Part shown: positions 15,776 through 23,972 of the stretch, one piece after another
Numbering within the stretch: position 1 is the stretch's first letter
Layout of the letters: each line of letters starts with the position of its first letter
Source of the DNA: Kitasatospora sp. DSM 101779
GTDB lineage: Bacteria; Actinomycetota; Actinomycetes; Streptomycetales; Streptomycetaceae
Direction: 5' to 3'
Length of the DNA: 33,935 nt
NCBI RefSeq assembly: GCF_025655475.1
Contig: NZ_JAHTIK010000001.1
Coordinates: 2,294,679-2,328,613, forward strand
Program-made: the position numbers and the translations under genes
Notes under the pieces: model-generated
The model's database searches: none
Told to the model about the DNA's origin: nothing
What the model saw: the letters and a program-made list of their open reading frames with translations, nothing else

Positions 15776-16330
15776 TCAGACCCGGGCGAGGTCGGCGGCG
15801 CCGAAGCCGACCGAGAAGCGGTGGCACCAGATCACCGCGCTGCGGACCCGCGCCAGATCGGTGCCGGCCGGCACGGTGTAGTTCTGGTTGCCGATGTTGC
15901 CCTTGAGCCGGTCGAGTTCGACGGCGTCCTCGCCGAGCAAGTCCAGGCGCGACTGCGCCGCGGGCAGGGCCGACAGGTACACCCGGACGTCCGGGCCCTC
16001 CGAGGTCCGCAGGCCCTCCAGCCGCAGCACCACCCCGCCGTCGGCCAGCCGCACCAGCCGGGCCGTCCCGCTGGTGGGGTGCTCCCCGGAGACGAACCCG
16101 CCCCGCGCCAGGTCCACCGGGACCGCCGGGGCGGCGGCGGGCGACGCGGCCGGCCTCGCGGGAGCCGCTGCGGGCGCGGACGGCAGCGCCTCGTCGACCG
16201 ACGTACTGGTGAACGCCTTCCACGGCGCGAACAGGTACAGCCCGAACCCGCCGACGAGCAGCACCAGCACCGCGAGCGGGACGGTCACCCGCCGGGCGGG
16301 CCTGCGGCGCAGCGGTGCACGGAACTTCAC
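15776..16330 (-). CDS. Membrane-anchored DM13 domain protein
   Basis: A 184-aa protein with a basic N terminus, one transmembrane segment (VPLAVLVLLVGGFGLYLFAPW, about residues 17-37), an Ala/Pro linker and an extracytoplasmic DM13 domain (GGFVSGEHPTSGTARLV, GPDVRVYLSAL, GNIGNQNYTVPAGTDL, SAVIWCHRFSVGFGAADL). DM13 is proposed from its relation to DOMON-like domains to be a redox or electron-transfer module, and the conserved Cys in the IWCHRFSVGFG motif is present. GTG 16330 follows GGGGGAG. Neighbours give no direct partner. Function unproven. Confidence 0.85.
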   Translation of the reverse strand: MKFRAPLRRRPARRVTVPLAVLVLLVGGFGLYLFAPWKAFTSTSVDEALPSAPAAAPARPAASPAAAPAVPVDLARGGFVSGEHPTSGTARLVRLADGGVVLRLEGLRTSEGPDVRVYLSALPAAQSRLDLLGEDAVELDRLKGNIGNQNYTVPAGTDLARVRSAVIWCHRFSVGFGAADLARV

Positions 16331-16455
16331 GGTCTCCCCCGGGGGTGCGTCGGACAGCGGCGGACTCCAGAGGTACCGCCCCGGCCGCGCGCCGCGCCAC
16401 ACCTGCGGCCCGGCGGTAAGAACCCCGTAACCTGCCGCCCGGCCCGCAGCCGGGT

Positions 16456-17397
16456 TCAGTCCTGCGGTGGCGGCCCGCCGGTGCCCTCCGTCAGATCCTT
16501 CACGAAGGTCGTCGCACTGCGCCGCACCGTCATGCCCACCCGCTCGTACAGGCCGAGCGCACCGGTGCCCGAATGCGTCCACAGCGTGCAGGAGCGCCGG
16601 CCCGCCCGGTGGAACGCCAGGAAGGCGTGCCGCAGCAGCACCCGCGCGATCCCGCGGTTGCGGTGGTCGGCGTGCACCGCGACCCGCTCGATGTAGCCGT
16701 CCTCGGTGTCGGGGAGGTCCAGCGAGAGGACGGCGCCCACCACCCGGCCGTCCACGAACGCCAGCGGCGACATCCCCGGGGCGAAGGTCGGCCGCTCCAC
16801 GGTGTGCCGCGCCCACTCCTCGTACGCCTTGCGGCGCGGCTGCCACTCGGCGAATGCGTCCTCGGTCAGCCGGTGCACGGCCGGCCCGTCGCCCGGCCGG
16901 AACGGCCGTACGGTGACGCCGTCCGGGGGCTCCGGCAGCCCCGGCTCCTCCGGCATCGCGAACTCCAGCAGCCAGGCCCGCACCAGCGGCCCGTAGCCGC
17001 GCGAGCGGACCAGGGCCACGCCCCCGGCGTCGCCGTCCGGGACGGTCTGCACGATCCGCGGCGTCCCCGTCTGCCGGGCCCGCGCCTCGGCCCAGTCCAG
17101 CAGCGCCGCGCCCAGGCCCCGTCCGCGGTGCTCCGGATGCACGTCCACCTCCGACCGCCGGTCGACCCAGGCCCGTGCGGCCGGCCGCCCCTGCGTGTCG
17201 TGCACCAGCAGTGTGTCCGCCGCCAACTCCATCCCCGGGCGCGCCAGATCCGCCTCGATCCCGCCCCGGTCGATCTCCACGCACCCGTACAGCTCGCGCT
17301 CGCACGCCGCCACCAGCCCGAGGATGACCGGCACGTCCTCGACGCGCGCCGCCCGCCCCCTGTACCCCGCCGGCAACTCAGGCACCACACCCGTCAT
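16456..17397 (-). CDS. Two-domain GNAT acetyltransferase
   Basis: A 313-aa protein with two tandem GNAT domains, as in mycothiol synthase MshD and many other actinomycete acetyltransferases. The acetyl-CoA motif A of the N-terminal domain is VDVHPEHRGRGLGAALLDWAE, and that of the C-terminal domain is VAVHADHRNRGIARVLLRHAF, so both pyrophosphate loops (RGRGLG and RNRGIA) look usable. The C-terminal domain ends with GALGLYERVGMTVRRS, the typical last strand. ATG 17397 has GGGAG ten bases upstream. The acceptor substrate cannot be predicted, and I do not have enough to call it mshD. Confidence 0.85.
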   Translation of the reverse strand: MTGVVPELPAGYRGRAARVEDVPVILGLVAACERELYGCVEIDRGGIEADLARPGMELAADTLLVHDTQGRPAARAWVDRRSEVDVHPEHRGRGLGAALLDWAEARARQTGTPRIVQTVPDGDAGGVALVRSRGYGPLVRAWLLEFAMPEEPGLPEPPDGVTVRPFRPGDGPAVHRLTEDAFAEWQPRRKAYEEWARHTVERPTFAPGMSPLAFVDGRVVGAVLSLDLPDTEDGYIERVAVHADHRNRGIARVLLRHAFLAFHRAGRRSCTLWTHSGTGALGLYERVGMTVRRSATTFVKDLTEGTGGPPPQD

Positions 17398-17559
17398 TGG
17401 CCCACACTCCCGCCCAGCAGTCCCTCCGGTCCCGGCCCGGCACCGCGTCAGTCTCCGCCACCCCCGTACCCACGGCAACGGATTACCCGGAGCCCACCGC
17501 ACCCCCGCACCTGCCCGCCTGGGCTCCGCCCATGCACAAGGGCGTCAGCACGTCGAAGC

Positions 17560-18215
17560 AGGCGGTGGCGGACCGGTTGGACGCGGCCGGTTCGCGCCAG
17601 GCCGGTTGCCGCGCCCCCACACGTACGGCACGACCAGCGCCTCCGCCCGCCGTCCAGCGGCGATCCGATGGCCCCCGGACCTGCGCACGGCTGACCGGTA
17701 CCTCGCCGGGATCCTCGCGCATCCGGGGATGCGCGAGGCGCTGGCCGGGGCCGCGGCGGGCACTGACCTCCGAGGGTGCGGTCGCGGCCTACCGGCGGCC
17801 GGACGGCGCGGTGCCGGGGCTGGGACGCGCATTCTTCACCACGTTCCTCCATTTCGCCGGGCTCGCCCGGGAGGGCGCCGTCCCGGGCCCGCTGCCGCTG
17901 GTCCTGGACTCCCGGGTGGCGGCGGCGCGGCGCGCCCTTGCGCTGCCCGCCGGCCTGGCCGCCGGGGCACCGGGGACCGCGGCCGTCGCCCCGGTGGACG
18001 CGGTCGACCGACCGCTGGACGCCGCACCGCCACCGCGTCCACCTGGACCGGATGCACACCGCCACCGCGTCCACCTGGACCGGATGCACACCGCCGCCGC
18101 GCACATGGCCCCCGGCTGTCCGGACCGGCCCGCCGGGCGGTCGGGCCTCCTCGGACCCGCGCTGTTCAGGGCGCCCGGCGGGCCTCACCCTCCCGAGCCG
18201 CGGGCCCCGACGTTC
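17560..18215 (+). pseudogene. Decayed OGG-fold (8-oxoguanine glycosylase-like) gene
   Basis: Pieces of one protein appear in shifting plus frames: ADRYLAGILAHPGMREALAGAAAGTDL in the first, SEGAVAAYRRPDGAVPGLG, RAFFTTFLHFAG and PLPLVLDSRVAAARRA in the second, RWTPHRHRVHLDRMHTA in the third and HRVHLDRMHTAAAHMAPGCP plus GRSGLLGPALFR back in the second. They follow the order and motifs of the streptomycete OGG-fold family as I remember it (K-x-L-x-x-P, GLGPAFFTKFLYFAG, LILDxxLA, HRYxVYLxWM, LLEYALF). Frame changes occur near 17765, before 18000 and at a 32-bp tandem duplication. No continuous reading frame exists, so it is inactive. The region from 17398 to 17560 and from 18215 to 18364 shows nothing convincing. 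Confidence 0.6.
18027..18090 (+). repeat. 32-bp tandem duplication inside the pseudogene
   Basis: The unit beginning CCGCCACCGCGTCCACCTGG (18027-18058) is repeated exactly at 18059-18090, with the first bases of a third copy following. As 32 is not a multiple of three, the duplication shifts the frame within the conserved HRxxVxLxxM motif. Confidence 0.9.
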
Positions 18216-18364
18216 ACACCGCGCGCGCAGCTCCTCCACGGGTGTCACCGGGCAGCGGCCGGAGGGGGCACCGGGTGCGGCCCGGGAGCCGGGTGGCGCT
18301 AGGTTCTTGACCGGTCGTCCGATCAGCCGGGCGGTCGTTCAGCCCGGGACGAAGGGACGTTGGC

Positions 18365-20170
18365 GTGCAGGGACAGCTGCTGGGTGAGCGCTACGAACTG
18401 CTGGAGCGGCTGGACCCGACGGGGTCGGCCGAGCGGTGGCGGGCGTACGACCGGCAGCTCGGCGTGCCGGTGGAAGCGGCCGTCCTGGCGGGGCCAGGCA
18501 CCGCGCCGGAGGAGACCGCCCGGCTCGCGGAGGCCGCCCGGGCCGCGGCCGAACGGCCCGAGCACCCGCACCTGGTGACGGTGCTGGACGCGGGTACCGA
18601 TCCGGCGAGCGGCACCGTGTACGCCGTCCTGGAGCAGGTCGACGGCCGCACCCTGGAGGACGTCCTGGCCGCCGACGGCGTGCCCGGCACCGCCCGCGCC
18701 GCCGAGTGGACCCGGCAGATCTGCGCGGGCCTCGCCGCCTCGCACACGGCGGGCGCCGTCCACCGGGACCTCCGGCCGGCCCACCTGCTGCTCACCGCGG
18801 ACGGCACGGTCAGACTGCCGGGCCTGGCGGTCGACGCGCCGCCCGGGGCCGGGCAGCCGGGCATCGGTCCGGCGGGTGCCCTGGCCGCCGTGCCGTGGAT
18901 GTCACCGGAGTTGGTGCGCGGCGCCGAGCAGGTCGACGCCCGCAGCGACCTCTACGCGGTGGGCTGCCTGCTGTACCAACTGCTGACCGGCAAGCCGCCG
19001 TTCGCGCACCGTGAGCCGACCGTGCAGTTCGGCGCCCACCTGCGGGAGGCCCCGGCGCCGCCGAGCCGCCGCGGCCCTGGCGTAACGCCCGGGCTGGACC
19101 AGCTGGTGCTGCGGCTGCTCGCCAAGGCACCGGAGGAGCGGCCGGTGAGCGCCGACGAGGTGCTCGCCGAACTCGACGCGCTCGCACCGGAGATCGCGGC
19201 CGTGGGCGGCGGACCGGCGGGGCCCGCCGCCACCGGGGCCCACGAGCCCACGGCGCACCCCGTCGCCGGGTTCCCGGCCGGGGCCTCCTTCGCCCCCGCC
19301 GCACAGCCGCCCGCACCGGTGCTGTCGGACTTCGACACCTGGGAGGAGGAGCGCCGGACGTCCTGGTGGCAGGGCTCCGCGGGCCGCCGGGCGGGTCTGG
19401 TGGCGGGCAGTGCCGCGCTGGCCCTGGCACTGGTCTCGGGGATCACCTGGGCGGTGAGCTCGCAGGGCGGCGCCGGGGACGGCGGACCCAAGGCGGCAGG
19501 CACCTCCGCGAAGGCCGTGCCGACGTACGGCGATGCCGGCTCCGCCGGGGACGCGCCCGTGGAGAACACCACCGGGACGGGTCCGTCGGCGGCGGCACCC
19601 GGCTCGGCCGCGGCGTCGGCGGCCGCGGGCACGAGCGGCACGCCCGGCGCCGCGCCCGGTGCGCCGGCGGACCCGAGCGGCAGCCAGCCCGGTGCGACGA
19701 CAGCCCCGGGCACCGCCCCCGCCACCCCGGGGACGCCGACCACCGCAGGCCCGACCAAGGTGCCGCCCTCCCCGGCGACCTCAGCCGGGACGTACGGCTG
19801 CAGCGGCGGCCTGGTCGGCAGCTACCCGGTGACCACCGCGTCGGGCGTGGTGTTCGGCTACTTCTACATCTGGTTCGACTCCGCGAGCGGCAAGAACTGC
19901 GCCGCCACGATCAAGACGGTCAACAGCGGCTACGGCACGGCCTCCGCGGTGAGCGCGAGCATCAGCCGGTGCTCCCAGACCACGGCGGCGGCGAGTTGCA
20001 GCCAGGTCGCCGGCACCACCGCCACCGACCAGGGCAACTTCGCCAAGTACGCCGGCCCGGTGCGGGTCAGCGCGGTGAAGACCTGCATCAACGGCTCCGG
20101 CAGCATCACCTGGGCCGGGCAGAGCGCCACCACCCGTTCGCTCGGCAACCGCGCCGTGCACTGCGGCTGA
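18365..20170 (+). CDS. Receptor-like Ser/Thr pseudokinase
   Basis: A 601-aa membrane protein. Residues 8-275 have the fold signature of PknB-type kinases: a LGERYELLERL opening, HRDLRPAH (133-140), SPELVRGAEQVDARSDLYAVGCLLYQLLTGKPPF and LVLRLLAKAPEERP. Key catalytic residues are missing. The P-loop is DPTGSAERW instead of GxGxxG, the VAIK lysine is absent (EAAVL, about 37-41), and the Mg-binding DFG reads LPGLA (151-155). It is thus expected to lack phosphotransfer. One transmembrane segment (about 343-365) and a Pro/Ala/Thr-rich linker lead to an extracellular domain of about 110 residues with six cysteines (three possible disulphides). GTG 18365 follows GAAGGGA. Probably a surface sensor or scaffold. 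Confidence 0.85.
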   Translation: MQGQLLGERYELLERLDPTGSAERWRAYDRQLGVPVEAAVLAGPGTAPEETARLAEAARAAAERPEHPHLVTVLDAGTDPASGTVYAVLEQVDGRTLEDVLAADGVPGTARAAEWTRQICAGLAASHTAGAVHRDLRPAHLLLTADGTVRLPGLAVDAPPGAGQPGIGPAGALAAVPWMSPELVRGAEQVDARSDLYAVGCLLYQLLTGKPPFAHREPTVQFGAHLREAPAPPSRRGPGVTPGLDQLVLRLLAKAPEERPVSADEVLAELDALAPEIAAVGGGPAGPAATGAHEPTAHPVAGFPAGASFAPAAQPPAPVLSDFDTWEEERRTSWWQGSAGRRAGLVAGSAALALALVSGITWAVSSQGGAGDGGPKAAGTSAKAVPTYGDAGSAGDAPVENTTGTGPSAAAPGSAAASAAAGTSGTPGAAPGAPADPSGSQPGATTAPGTAPATPGTPTTAGPTKVPPSPATSAGTYGCSGGLVGSYPVTTASGVVFGYFYIWFDSASGKNCAATIKTVNSGYGTASAVSASISRCSQTTAAASCSQVAGTTATDQGNFAKYAGPVRVSAVKTCINGSGSITWAGQSATTRSLGNRAVHCG

Positions 20171-20199
20171 CGCCGCCCGAACGAGGACACCGACCGGCG

Positions 20200-21021
20200 T
20201 CAGTGCAGCACCAGGGTGCCGGTGCGGACGGCCCGGCGCAGCGCCCGACCGAGGGTGAGGTGCGCCGCGACGCCCCAGAGCAGGGCCACCGCCGCCTCCG
20301 CCAGCAGCGGCCCGTACGAGAACGGGGCACCCGCGGCCAGGTCGCGCATCAGCGCCAGGCCGTGTGTGATCGGCAGGACGGCCGCCAGCCGTGCGGGCAG
20401 GCCGTCCTGCGGCACGGGTGTGGTGATGCCGCAGAGCAGCAGGTAGCCGATGGTCGTCCCGGCGGTCAGGTACATCCGGCACTCGGGGTGGCGCAGGGCG
20501 ATCCCGGCGAGCGTCAGCGCCAGGCAGTAACTGCCGAGGGAGACCAGGAGGTTGACGGCGAGAACGGCGGGCAGTGCGGTCAGCTGCAGGGGCACCGGCA
20601 GCAGCAGCGGCACGACGGCGAGGGCGACGGACGAGGTGAGCATGCCGTCCAGCACCCAGTGCAGGCCGCGGGAGGCCAGCACCAGGAAGGGGTCCGCCCG
20701 GGTGACGAGCAGGAACTCCAGGGTGCCGGAACGCCGTTCGCCGACGGTCGAGGAGACCACGCCGAGGGCGGCGAGCGGGCCGAGGGCGGCCGCGTTGCCG
20801 AAGGCGATCTCGCCGGTGGCCTGCGCGGAGCCCAGCAGGGTGCCGAGAGTGGCGAAGAACAGCACCTGGCAGAGCAGGCGGACGAGCCAGCCGCCCGCCC
20901 AGGAACGCCAGGTGAACATCGCCCGGTAGTCCTGGTGGCTGCTGATCAGCCCGTGGCCGAACTGGCGCAGCGCGGTCGACAGCACGGCCCGCAGCCCGGC
21001 GGGGGTGCGGCGGTCAGGCAT
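20200..21021 (-). CDS. ABC-2 type transporter permease (distal)
   Basis: A 273-aa membrane protein with six predicted hydrophobic spans and the ABC-2 exporter motif ERRSGTLEFLLVTRADPFLVLASRGLHW after the second span. The last gene of the leftward arm of the peptide locus. Its ATG overlaps the preceding permease by eight bases, so the two are translationally coupled and likely form the heteromeric channel driven by the ATPase at 21766. Inferred job: export of, or immunity to, the mature peptide. It converges on the pseudokinase gene with only 29 bp between stops. Confidence 0.85.
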   Translation of the reverse strand: MPDRRTPAGLRAVLSTALRQFGHGLISSHQDYRAMFTWRSWAGGWLVRLLCQVLFFATLGTLLGSAQATGEIAFGNAAALGPLAALGVVSSTVGERRSGTLEFLLVTRADPFLVLASRGLHWVLDGMLTSSVALAVVPLLLPVPLQLTALPAVLAVNLLVSLGSYCLALTLAGIALRHPECRMYLTAGTTIGYLLLCGITTPVPQDGLPARLAAVLPITHGLALMRDLAAGAPFSYGPLLAEAAVALLWGVAAHLTLGRALRRAVRTGTLVLH

Positions 21022-21769
21022 GGAGGGCCACCTCTCCGGTGCGGACGGACGCCAGGACCCGGCGCAGCACGAGCAGTCCGAGCAGCAGGTGGACGGCGAC
21101 GAGGGCGGCGAGCAGGGCGACCCGCGGGCCGGCGCCGTCCGCGGTGCCGGCGGCGGCGTCGCGCAGCAATTGGGCGCCGTGGGCGAGGAAGAAACACCGG
21201 GCGACGGCACGGACCGGCGCCGGCAGCACGCCGATCGGCACGATCAGGCCGGCGAGCAGGTAGAACGGGTAGGTGAGGGCGTTCTGCAGCGCCCGCGCCC
21301 CGCGGACGAGGATCATCACGCCGCTGATCAGCAGGGCGGTCGCGGCCACCCCGAGTGCGGTCAGCGCGGCAACCAGGAGGCACAGCCCGGGCTCGGCGAT
21401 CCGCACGGGCAGGCCGAACCCGAGCCGTCCGATCAGCAGCACCTCGGCGAGCACGGGCAGGCCGAGCGCGGTGGTGGTGCCGACCCGGACGGCCAGCGCG
21501 GCGAGGTAGCGGCCGGGGGTCAGCAGCGAGGGCTCCAGGGTGCCTTCGCGGCGGTCGGTGTCCACGGTCTCGGCCGCGACGAAGACGGCGTGCGACCACA
21601 GGCTCATCAGGAAGGCGGTGAGCGCGACGGTGGTGGCCGCCGACTCCCGGTGGTGGTGGACGAGCGCGGTGAAGAACACCAGGGAGTAGAGCGGGATGAC
21701 GGCGAGCGTGGCGAGCAGGTCCGGCGAGCGGGCGATCAGGACGGCCTGCATCCGGGCGGCGGCGATCAA
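21014..21769 (-). CDS. ABC-2 type transporter permease (proximal)
   Basis: A 251-aa membrane protein with about six spans (LLATLAVIPLYSLVFFTALV, TTALGLPVLAEVLLIGRLGF, NALTYPFYLLAGLIVPIGVL and others) and the cytoplasmic ABC-2 motif DTDRREGTLEPSLLTPGRYLAALAVRV. The start appears to be TTG 21769, whose bases overlap the ATPase stop codon (TTGA), an arrangement that couples translation. An ATG six codons downstream is an alternative. It resembles the homologous permease at 20200 in layout, giving a 1:1:1 ATPase/permease/permease exporter like DrrAB-type or lantibiotic immunity systems. Confidence 0.85.
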   Translation of the reverse strand: MIAAARMQAVLIARSPDLLATLAVIPLYSLVFFTALVHHHRESAATTVALTAFLMSLWSHAVFVAAETVDTDRREGTLEPSLLTPGRYLAALAVRVGTTTALGLPVLAEVLLIGRLGFGLPVRIAEPGLCLLVAALTALGVAATALLISGVMILVRGARALQNALTYPFYLLAGLIVPIGVLPAPVRAVARCFFLAHGAQLLRDAAAGTADGAGPRVALLAALVAVHLLLGLLVLRRVLASVRTGEVALHA

Positions 21770-22707
21770 ACGACGAACTCCCGGTCCTCGATGACGGATC
21801 GGTACACCTCGGTGAGGCCGGGCGCGGCGACCGAGATCTCCTCCGCGCGGGCCTCGACGAGCACGGCGAGCACCCGGGTGAGCGTCTCGGCGTCGGCCGG
21901 GCGGACGGTGACCGCGCCGCCCGGCCCGCGCTCCACCTCGGTGCCGGGCAGCCCCGCGAGCACCTCGGCGGCGCCCGCCGGGACGCCGGTGGCGGTGACG
22001 GTGCGCCGGGCGGAGACCTCGGCGAGCAGGGTGTCGGCCGCTCCCTGCCGGAGGATCGTGCCGTGGTCGATCAGGGCGAGATGGGAGCAGAGCGCCTGTG
22101 CCTCGTGCATGTCGTGCGTGGTGAGCAGGACGGTCGTACCGGCGTCCCGCAGTTCGCGGACGAGGGTGCGGAATCCGGCCGCCGAGTGCGGGTCCATGCC
22201 GTTGGTGGGCTCGTCCATGATCAGCACCTCGGGGTCGCCGAGCAGCGCCCGGGCGAGGTGGACGCGCTGCACCATCCCGCGGGAGAACGTCTCCACCCGG
22301 TCGCCGGCGCGGGCGGCGAGCCCGAGGCGTTCCAGGAGTCCGTCGGTGCGGCGGGCGGCGGTGCGGGCGTCAAGGCCCTGCAGGGCCGCCCAGTACGACA
22401 GGTTCTGACGCGCGGTCAGTCTGCCGTAGAGGCCGCGGTCGCCGCCGAGCACGAGGCCGATCCGGCGGCGCACCTCGCGCGGCCGCCGGACGACGTCGTG
22501 GCCGGCCACCCGCGCCGTTCCCGAGGTCGGCAGCAGCAGGGTGGTGAGGATCCGCGACAGCGTGGTCTTGCCGGCCCCGTTGGGCCCGAGCAGGCCGAGC
22601 ACCTCGCCGCGTCCGACGGTGAGGGTGACGCCCTCGAGGGCGGTGACCCGGCGCCCGCGCCGGGCGGTGAACGTCCGGCCGAGCCGGTCGGTCTCCACGA
22701 CGGCCAC
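21766..22707 (-). CDS. ABC transporter ATP-binding protein (DrrA-like)
   Basis: A 313-aa ATPase with Walker A GPNGAGKTT, Q-loop region after RIGLVLGGDRG, signature FSRGMVQRVHLARAL, Walker B VLIMDEPTNGMDP and switch histidine TTHDM. The C-terminal extension of about 80 residues with AEEISVAAPGLTEVYRSVIED is typical of DrrA/CcmA-type export ATPases. Note that the signature is FSRGM rather than LSGGQ, which is common in this subgroup. GTG 22707 is three bases after the upstream gene's stop, and the stop overlaps the downstream permease. It energises the probable peptide exporter. Confidence 0.9.
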   Translation of the reverse strand: MAVVETDRLGRTFTARRGRRVTALEGVTLTVGRGEVLGLLGPNGAGKTTLSRILTTLLLPTSGTARVAGHDVVRRPREVRRRIGLVLGGDRGLYGRLTARQNLSYWAALQGLDARTAARRTDGLLERLGLAARAGDRVETFSRGMVQRVHLARALLGDPEVLIMDEPTNGMDPHSAAGFRTLVRELRDAGTTVLLTTHDMHEAQALCSHLALIDHGTILRQGAADTLLAEVSARRTVTATGVPAGAAEVLAGLPGTEVERGPGGAVTVRPADAETLTRVLAVLVEARAEEISVAAPGLTEVYRSVIEDREFVV

Positions 22708-22710
22708 GGT

Positions 22711-23853
22711 TCACCGCCCCGCAGTGCCGGCCGCGGCGGGCCAGGGGCCGAGCCGGTCGAGTTCGTCGAGCGCCCGGGCGTGGCTGGCGGGGTCGACGAG
22801 TTCGCCGGTCACCATCAGGAAGTCGGCGACCGGGGTGCGCGAGATCAGCCCGCCGTCGAAGCGGTGGTGCGCGGCGGCGCGGGGGACACCGTCGCGCAGC
22901 GCGGTCAGCTGCAGGCCGTGGATGGTGCGGCCGGCGGCGAGCCGTTCCTCGGCTCCCCCGGAGAGTTCGGCTCCCCCGGCGGGGCCGGTGGGCGCCGGAA
23001 GGGCGGCGCGGCGGTGCAGTTCGGCCTCGGCGGGCTCGCGCAGCGCGGCTGTCAGCGCGGCCGGGACGGTCTCCGCGAGCCCGGGCCGTCCGGCGGTGAG
23101 CTCGCAGAGTTCGAGCAGCTCCGGCGCGAGGCAGTGGGCGGCGGCGACGTCCGCGAGCGGACCGGGCGCGGGCGCCAGCGGTGACGTGAGGACGAGCGCC
23201 AGGTCGACGGAGTCCCGGACGGTGAACGGGCGCTGGAACCGCTCCTCGGCGAGGGCGAGCAGGTCGGCGTGGACCTGGTCGGCGGGCAGTGCGGCGCGCA
23301 CCGGGACCTTGCCGGGCTCGCCGGCGAAGGCGAAGGTGGCGACCTCCACCTCGGCCTCGTGGTCCAGCAGCGGGTCCTCGCCGTACCACCAGAGGCCGAC
23401 GAAGCGGTGGTCGACGGCGCCCTCGCGGAGTTCGGTGTACACCGCCCCCTCGAAGGCCTGCCGGCCACCGAGCAGGGCGACGGCCTGCCAGAGCGCGGCC
23501 TCGTCGGGAACCACCAGGTCGAGGTCGCCGGGCGGCCGCAGCAGGCCGTCCGGGTAGTGCCGGGCCAGCGAGGGCCCCTTCATCACCCGCAGGCCCTCGA
23601 CCGTCCCGGCGAGCGCGACGAGCTCGCGGTAGTGCGCGGCGCGGCGGAGCATCCGGTCGAGCTCGCCGCGCGAGCCGGTGCCCATCGGCACGCCGTCCCG
23701 GGCCGCGAGCGAGAGGACGAGCGGGGCGAGGACGCCGCGGACCCGGCGGGAAGCGGCGAGCAGCGGCCGGACGCCGTCCTCGGGGTCGGTGCCGAGCAGC
23801 TCGTGGAGGAGCTGCAGGGTGAGCGGGAAGTCGGACTGCGGGTCGGCGGTCAA
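22711..23853 (-). CDS. Nucleotidyltransferase-like protein (NTP_transf_5 type)
   Basis: A 380-aa protein with the PF14907-type signature: VMKGPSLARHYPDGLLR followed by PPGDLDLVVPD, giving the paired catalytic aspartates D110 and D112 of a nucleotidyltransferase active site. Such uncharacterised proteins recur in RiPP gene clusters, notably among lasso peptide loci, but their reaction there is not settled; nucleotidylation of a peptide or a carrier is one idea. TTG 23853 is chosen for its GGAG at six bases; in-frame GTG 23877 lacks a ribosome site. A very stable 22-bp hairpin lies between it and the preceding gene, so its level may be set separately. It is adjacent to the exporter ATPase (three-base gap). 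Confidence 0.75.
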   Translation of the reverse strand: MTADPQSDFPLTLQLLHELLGTDPEDGVRPLLAASRRVRGVLAPLVLSLAARDGVPMGTGSRGELDRMLRRAAHYRELVALAGTVEGLRVMKGPSLARHYPDGLLRPPGDLDLVVPDEAALWQAVALLGGRQAFEGAVYTELREGAVDHRFVGLWWYGEDPLLDHEAEVEVATFAFAGEPGKVPVRAALPADQVHADLLALAEERFQRPFTVRDSVDLALVLTSPLAPAPGPLADVAAAHCLAPELLELCELTAGRPGLAETVPAALTAALREPAEAELHRRAALPAPTGPAGGAELSGGAEERLAAGRTIHGLQLTALRDGVPRAAAHHRFDGGLISRTPVADFLMVTGELVDPASHARALDELDRLGPWPAAAGTAGR

Positions 23854-23904
23854 GGCGTCTCCAGGGGCGGTCGGCACGGACAGGTGACCGGGTCGGGCAA
23901 CCCA

Positions 23905-23963
23905 CAGGGGCGCGTGGGGGTACCTCCCGGCCGAAGGCTCAGAGGTACCCCCACGCGTCCCTG
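23905..23963. terminator. Very stable 22-bp hairpin within the left operon
   Basis: CGCGTGGGGGTACCTC (23911-23926) pairs perfectly with GAGGTACCCCCACGCG (23942-23957). The stem extends outward by six more pairs (CAGGGG with TCCCTG, one G-U), giving 22 bp around a 15-nt loop. It sits between the GNAT-like and nucleotidyltransferase-like genes. It could terminate or attenuate in either direction. The GGGGGTACCTC core resembles a palindromic repeat that recurs in streptomycete genomes, so it may be a mobile REP-like unit. Confidence 0.8.
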
Positions 23964-23972
23964 AGCAGGTCC

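Noticed and set aside
14268..20170. Many long arginine/glycine/proline-rich open frames antisense to the real genes
   Set aside because: They are by-products of high GC content: wrong third-position pattern, no domains, no ribosome sites.
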